NCBI GenBank assembly: GCA_910587205.1
Contig: CAJULZ010000075.1
Coordinates: 1 to 14,129 of the forward strand
DNA: 14,129 nt
Source: an uncultured Oscillospiraceae bacterium
Lineage (GTDB): Bacteria > Bacillota > Clostridia > Oscillospirales > Oscillospiraceae
Reading direction: 5' to 3'
Made by a program: the position numbers and the translations under genes. Every line of letters starts with the position of its first letter. Within the stretch, counting starts at the first letter, position 1. This document shows positions 11,997 to 14,129 of this stretch, in pieces. Below the pieces are notes generated by a model. The model did not search any database. It saw nothing but the letters and a program-made list of their open reading frames with translations, and was not told the DNA's origin.

Positions 11997-12098
11997 ATCA
12001 CAGGGGCGCTGGGAGGCATTCCCGGCTGTGATGTGGGGCAAAGCGCAGCCCCCGGTCCCTCGTACCTGATCCGGGTAATGCCGGCGTAGGAAGTGTAT
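11997..12098 (+). ncRNA. TPP riboswitch aptamer (THI element)
   Basis: The conserved core is clear: GGGGCGCT (12003-12010), a hairpin GCTGGGA/TTCCCGGC, the GGCTGTGATG loop segment, an extra GGGGC/GCCCC stem, then ACCTGATCCGGGTAATGC and CGGCGTAGGAAG (12064-12093). AUCAC (11997-12001) can pair with GUG-U-AU (12093-12098) as the closing stem P1, with one bulge. The normally near-invariant CUGAGA reads CUGUGA here. The aptamer stands between the promoter and thiT, a thiamine transporter gene, so cytoplasmic thiamine pyrophosphate should switch expression off. Confidence 0.95.
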
Positions 12099-12099
12099 T

Positions 12100-12183
12100 C
12101 GACAAATTGGGCCGTTGTCGTTCCTCCCGCTACCGCATTGCACCGTCTGCATTGCGGTATACTTATTCTTAGGAGGAACCGAC
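12100..12183 (+). promoter_or_regulatory. Riboswitch expression platform: Shine-Dalgarno sequestering helix
   Basis: GTTCCTCC (12120-12127) is the exact complement of the thiT ribosome site GGAGGAAC (12172-12179), with a further three pairs (12117-12119 with 12181-12183) across one bulged C. Inside lies a hairpin TACCGCA/TGCGGTA. In the competing fold, CGACAA (12100-12105) pairs with TTGTCG (12115-12120), and AGGAA (12088-12092, part of the aptamer core) with TTCCT (12121-12125), freeing the ribosome site. No U-run terminator is present, so control is probably at translation initiation. Confidence 0.7.
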
Positions 12184-12185
12184 AC

Positions 12186-12770
12186 ATGAACAAATCCCGT
12201 CTCACCGTACGCTGGCTGGTGGAGAGTGCCATCATGATCGCCATCGGCACCATCCTCAGCGAATTTCCAAAAATTGATTTTCCGCTGGGCGGCGGCCTGA
12301 CCATCTGCTCCATGCTCCCGCTGGTGCTGATCTCCTGGCGGTACGGCGTGGGCCGTGGGCTGATCGCCGCCGTGGCCTACAGCCTGCTCCAGCTCCTGCT
12401 GGGTATGAATAACGTCCAGTATGCCGCCTCCGCCCTCATGGCGGCGGGCATCATCCTGCTGGACTACGTTGTGCCCTATACCCTGATCGGCCTGGCCGGG
12501 ATGTTCAAGGGCAGGATGAAGGACCCCCGCCTGGGCCTGGTGCTGGGCATCGCCGTCACGTTCACCCTGCGCTTCCTGTGCCACTTTGTCACCGGCTGGT
12601 GGATCTGGGACGCCCTGTGGCCCAACGAATTCGGCTGGGCCAGCCCCTTCTATTCCCTTGCCTATAACGGCAGCTATATGGGCGCGGAGCTTGTGCTCAC
12701 CAGCGTGGTGGCCTGGATTCTGTATTCCACGCCGCTGAAACCCTACTTTGACGGGGAAGATTTGAAATAA
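12186..12770 (+). CDS. thiT: Thiamine ECF transporter substrate-binding component ThiT
   Basis: ThiT (YuaJ) is the membrane S-component that binds thiamine and docks with the shared ECF module (EcfA, EcfA', EcfT), which is not encoded here. The 194-residue product matches the family length and has six hydrophobic segments. Family signatures: the N-terminal segment near 11-27, RFLCHFVTGWWIWDALWP (129-146), which resembles the Trp/His-containing thiamine pocket helix, and YSLAYNGSYMGAEL (156-169). The ATG at 12186 has AGGAGGAAC upstream; a longer frame from 12093 would translate the riboswitch platform. The TPP riboswitch directly upstream independently supports the function. It is followed 13 bp later by a HAD phosphatase gene, probably in the same transcript. 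Confidence 0.97.
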   Translation: MNKSRLTVRWLVESAIMIAIGTILSEFPKIDFPLGGGLTICSMLPLVLISWRYGVGRGLIAAVAYSLLQLLLGMNNVQYAASALMAAGIILLDYVVPYTLIGLAGMFKGRMKDPRLGLVLGIAVTFTLRFLCHFVTGWWIWDALWPNEFGWASPFYSLAYNGSYMGAELVLTSVVAWILYSTPLKPYFDGEDLK

Positions 12771-12783
12771 GGACTGATTTTAC

Positions 12784-13596
12784 GTGGGCAAATTTGACGG
12801 CGTGCTGTTCTACAGCGACTATGACGACACCTTATATAATAGCACCCACACCGTATCCCCCGAGAACCACGCCGCCATCCGCTACTTCCAGGAAAACGGC
12901 GGGCGCTTTTCCGTGGCCACCGGCCGGGCGCACCGCACCTTCACCCCCCAGATTGCCCTGGAGCGCCTCAGCCTGAACGCCCCAGTGGTGCTGTCCAACG
13001 GCGCGGCGCTGTACGACTATGCCGAGGACCGCTGTCTGGTGGAAACCTTCCTGCCCCCGGACGCCCCCGGCCGGCTGGCCCGGCTGTGCGGGGAGTTCCC
13101 CGCGCTGGCCTTCGAGGCGTACCATGGCGACGAAATCTACGTCCACAACCCCAACGCCGTCACCCGGAACCATCTGGCCAAGGTGGGGGGCGCCCAGACC
13201 CTCTGCCCCATCCCCGAAATGCCTACCCCCTGGACCAAGGTTATTATGGAACAGGACGAGCCCTATCTGAAGGAGGTACAGGCCCGCCTCCTCCAGCTCT
13301 GGGGAGACGAATGCGAGGTCATCTTCTCCAACCCTGTCCTGCTGGAGCTCACCGCCAAAGGCAGCCACAAGGGGGCCATGGTGGCCCATGCCGCACGGCT
13401 TCTGGGTATTGCCCGGGAAAACCTCTACTGCATGGGGGACAATCAGAACGACATCCCCATGCTGGCGCTGTCCGCCGTCCCCTTTGCCCCGGCCAACTGC
13501 GCCCGGGAGGTGAAGGACTGGGGGGCCCGGGTGCTGGGGGACTGCGACGAGCACGCCGTGGCCCAGGCTATTGGGATTCTGGACTCCATCTATTGA
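12784..13596 (+). CDS. Cof-type HAD-superfamily phosphatase (HAD-IIB)
   Basis: A 270-residue cytoplasmic phosphatase with all four HAD motifs: nucleophile motif DYDDT (12-16; D12 nucleophile, D14 acid/base), motif II serine in VLSNGA (S71), motif III lysine in KGSHKG (K192 or K196), and motif IV GDNQND (218-223). The alpha/beta cap between motifs II and III (about 80-190) places it in the Cof/YidA class, which acts on sugar phosphates and small cofactors. It probably starts at GTG 12784, with AAGGA about ten bases upstream. The 13-bp gap to thiT, with no promoter between, puts it under the TPP riboswitch transcript. A role in dephosphorylating a thiamine-related phosphate is plausible, since E. 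coli Cof acts on HMP-PP, but not shown. Confidence 0.92.
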   Translation: MGKFDGVLFYSDYDDTLYNSTHTVSPENHAAIRYFQENGGRFSVATGRAHRTFTPQIALERLSLNAPVVLSNGAALYDYAEDRCLVETFLPPDAPGRLARLCGEFPALAFEAYHGDEIYVHNPNAVTRNHLAKVGGAQTLCPIPEMPTPWTKVIMEQDEPYLKEVQARLLQLWGDECEVIFSNPVLLELTAKGSHKGAMVAHAARLLGIARENLYCMGDNQNDIPMLALSAVPFAPANCAREVKDWGARVLGDCDEHAVAQAIGILDSIY

Positions 13597-13665
13597 AAAC
13601 CGCCGGGAAAGGGCCGGTGGCCGGTTCCGCAGGGGAGGGGCCGGCATAAACGGGTAACAGGACGG

Positions 13666-13692
13666 AAAACGGGCCGGCAGACGGCCCGTTTT
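13666..13692 (+). terminator. Rho-independent terminator of the thiT-HAD operon
   Basis: AAAACGGGCCG (13666-13676) and CGGCCCGTTTT (13682-13692) form a perfect 11-bp stem with loop GCAGA. The T-run is short (four T, then CATCTGTTTT) but adequate. The A-run on the 5' side makes it symmetrical, though no minus-strand gene is nearby. Confidence 0.88.
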
Positions 13693-13734
13693 CATCTGTT
13701 TTATCAGAAAACGGGGGCTGTGGGTATTTTTTGC

Positions 13735-13763
13735 TTTACAAATGGGGAAAGCTGTGATATGCT
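13735..13763 (+). promoter_or_regulatory. Promoter of rpsO
   Basis: TTTACA (13735-13740), a 17-base spacer and TATGCT (13758-13763) preceded by an extended -10 TGA. Expected start near 13770, giving a leader of about 118 nt. Confidence 0.75.
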
Positions 13764-13769
13764 TCCTGA

Positions 13770-13887
13770 GTACGCTCAATTGAGCGCGCCCGCCTGCTTA
13801 GTTTTGGGACAAAGCCCGCTTTGCGCGGGGCTTCTGCCCGCCCAACACCCAGCGGCAGGGGAATTCAAAAGGAAAGGTGGAACCCCC
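13770..13887 (+). promoter_or_regulatory. Structured rpsO leader, candidate S15 autoregulatory region
   Basis: The leader opens with a perfect 14-bp palindrome, CGCTCAATTGAGCG (13773-13786), followed by a stem AAGCCCGC (13812-13819) with GCGGG-G-CTT (13825-13833, one bulged G), then a CTGCC/GGCAG pairing around the segment before the ribosome site. S15 is known to repress its own translation through leader RNA in several bacteria, with structures that differ between lineages. I cannot match this one to a described class. Confidence 0.5.
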
Positions 13888-14129
13888 ATGATCCGCAAGG
13901 ACCAGAAAACGGCCGTTATCGAGGCCAACCGCACCCACGAGACCGACACTGGCTCCCCCGAGGTGCAGATCGCCATCCTCACCGCCCGCATCCAGGAGCT
14001 CACCGAGCACCTGCGGGTGCACATCCACGACAACCACAGCCGCCGCGGCCTGTACAAGATGATCGGTAAGCGCCGCAAGCTGCTGGACTACCTGGCCAAG
14101 AAGGACATCGAGCGCTACCGCGCCATCAT
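13888..14129 (+). CDS. rpsO: 30S ribosomal protein S15 (3' end outside window)
   Basis: S15 binds 16S rRNA early in 30S assembly and forms a bridge to the 50S subunit. The 80 residues present start MIRKDQKTAVIEANRTHETD and contain the family hallmarks TGSPEVQIAILTARI (21-35), LTEHL, HDNHSRRGLYKMIGKRRKLLDYL and the terminal DIERYRAI. The full protein is about 88-89 residues, so about eight residues lie beyond the right edge. AAGGTGG (13874-13880) is seven bases before the ATG. The next gene in most bacteria is pnp, which could not be checked. Confidence 0.97.
   Translation, partial: MIRKDQKTAVIEANRTHETDTGSPEVQIAILTARIQELTEHLRVHIHDNHSRRGLYKMIGKRRKLLDYLAKKDIERYRAI

Overview
The window looks like chromosomal core DNA from a GC-rich gut-type Clostridia member, probably Oscillospirales (relatives of Flavonifractor, Lawsonibacter or Intestinimonas). 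The grounds are the Firmicute-type gene order prs-pth-mfd, a YtrA-like GntR/ABC operon, an ECF thiamine S-component under a TPP riboswitch, strong AGGAGG ribosome sites, and AT-rich sigma-A promoters set in GC-rich coding DNA. The taxon is inferred from style and gene content, not from a marker comparison. I see no mobile element, CRISPR array, tRNA, rRNA or prophage module.

Left part, 1-4900, all on the minus strand: an HD-domain phosphohydrolase, then prs (PRPP synthase), pth (peptidyl-tRNA hydrolase) and mfd (transcription-repair coupling factor, cut by the left edge). The HD gene and prs each have a recognisable promoter. The prs-pth and pth-mfd gaps carry hairpins but no clear promoter, so prs-pth-mfd probably form one housekeeping operon.

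Middle, 4948-8122, plus strand: a GntR/YtrA repressor, an ABC ATPase and a large ABC-2 permease with overlapping reading frames, behind a promoter with a near-perfect 27-bp palindrome at its start site. This looks like a self-repressed exporter or stress-sensing operon. It is followed by an isolated 48-codon gene with its own palindrome-covered promoter and strong terminator, then a second HD-domain hydrolase whose promoter overlaps that terminator. A 309-bp gap rich in inverted repeats lies between the convergent genes.

Right part: a small tail-anchored protein gene (minus), and a membrane-anchored LysM-G5-M23 peptidoglycan endopeptidase (minus) whose start region has an exact TGTWAH-N5-TGTWAH match, the WalR (YycF) box. 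Divergent from it is a thiamine module: promoter, TPP riboswitch with a readable Shine-Dalgarno sequestering platform, thiT, and a Cof-type HAD phosphatase 13 bp downstream. After a terminator, the window ends in rpsO (ribosomal protein S15), with its own promoter and a structured leader, cut by the right edge.

Most genes are conserved housekeeping types. The points of interest are regulatory: the WalR box on the M23 gene, the TPP expression platform, the palindromic operators, the orphan small gene and the hairpin-rich gap at 9035-9343. I did not find a clearly new multi-gene system.
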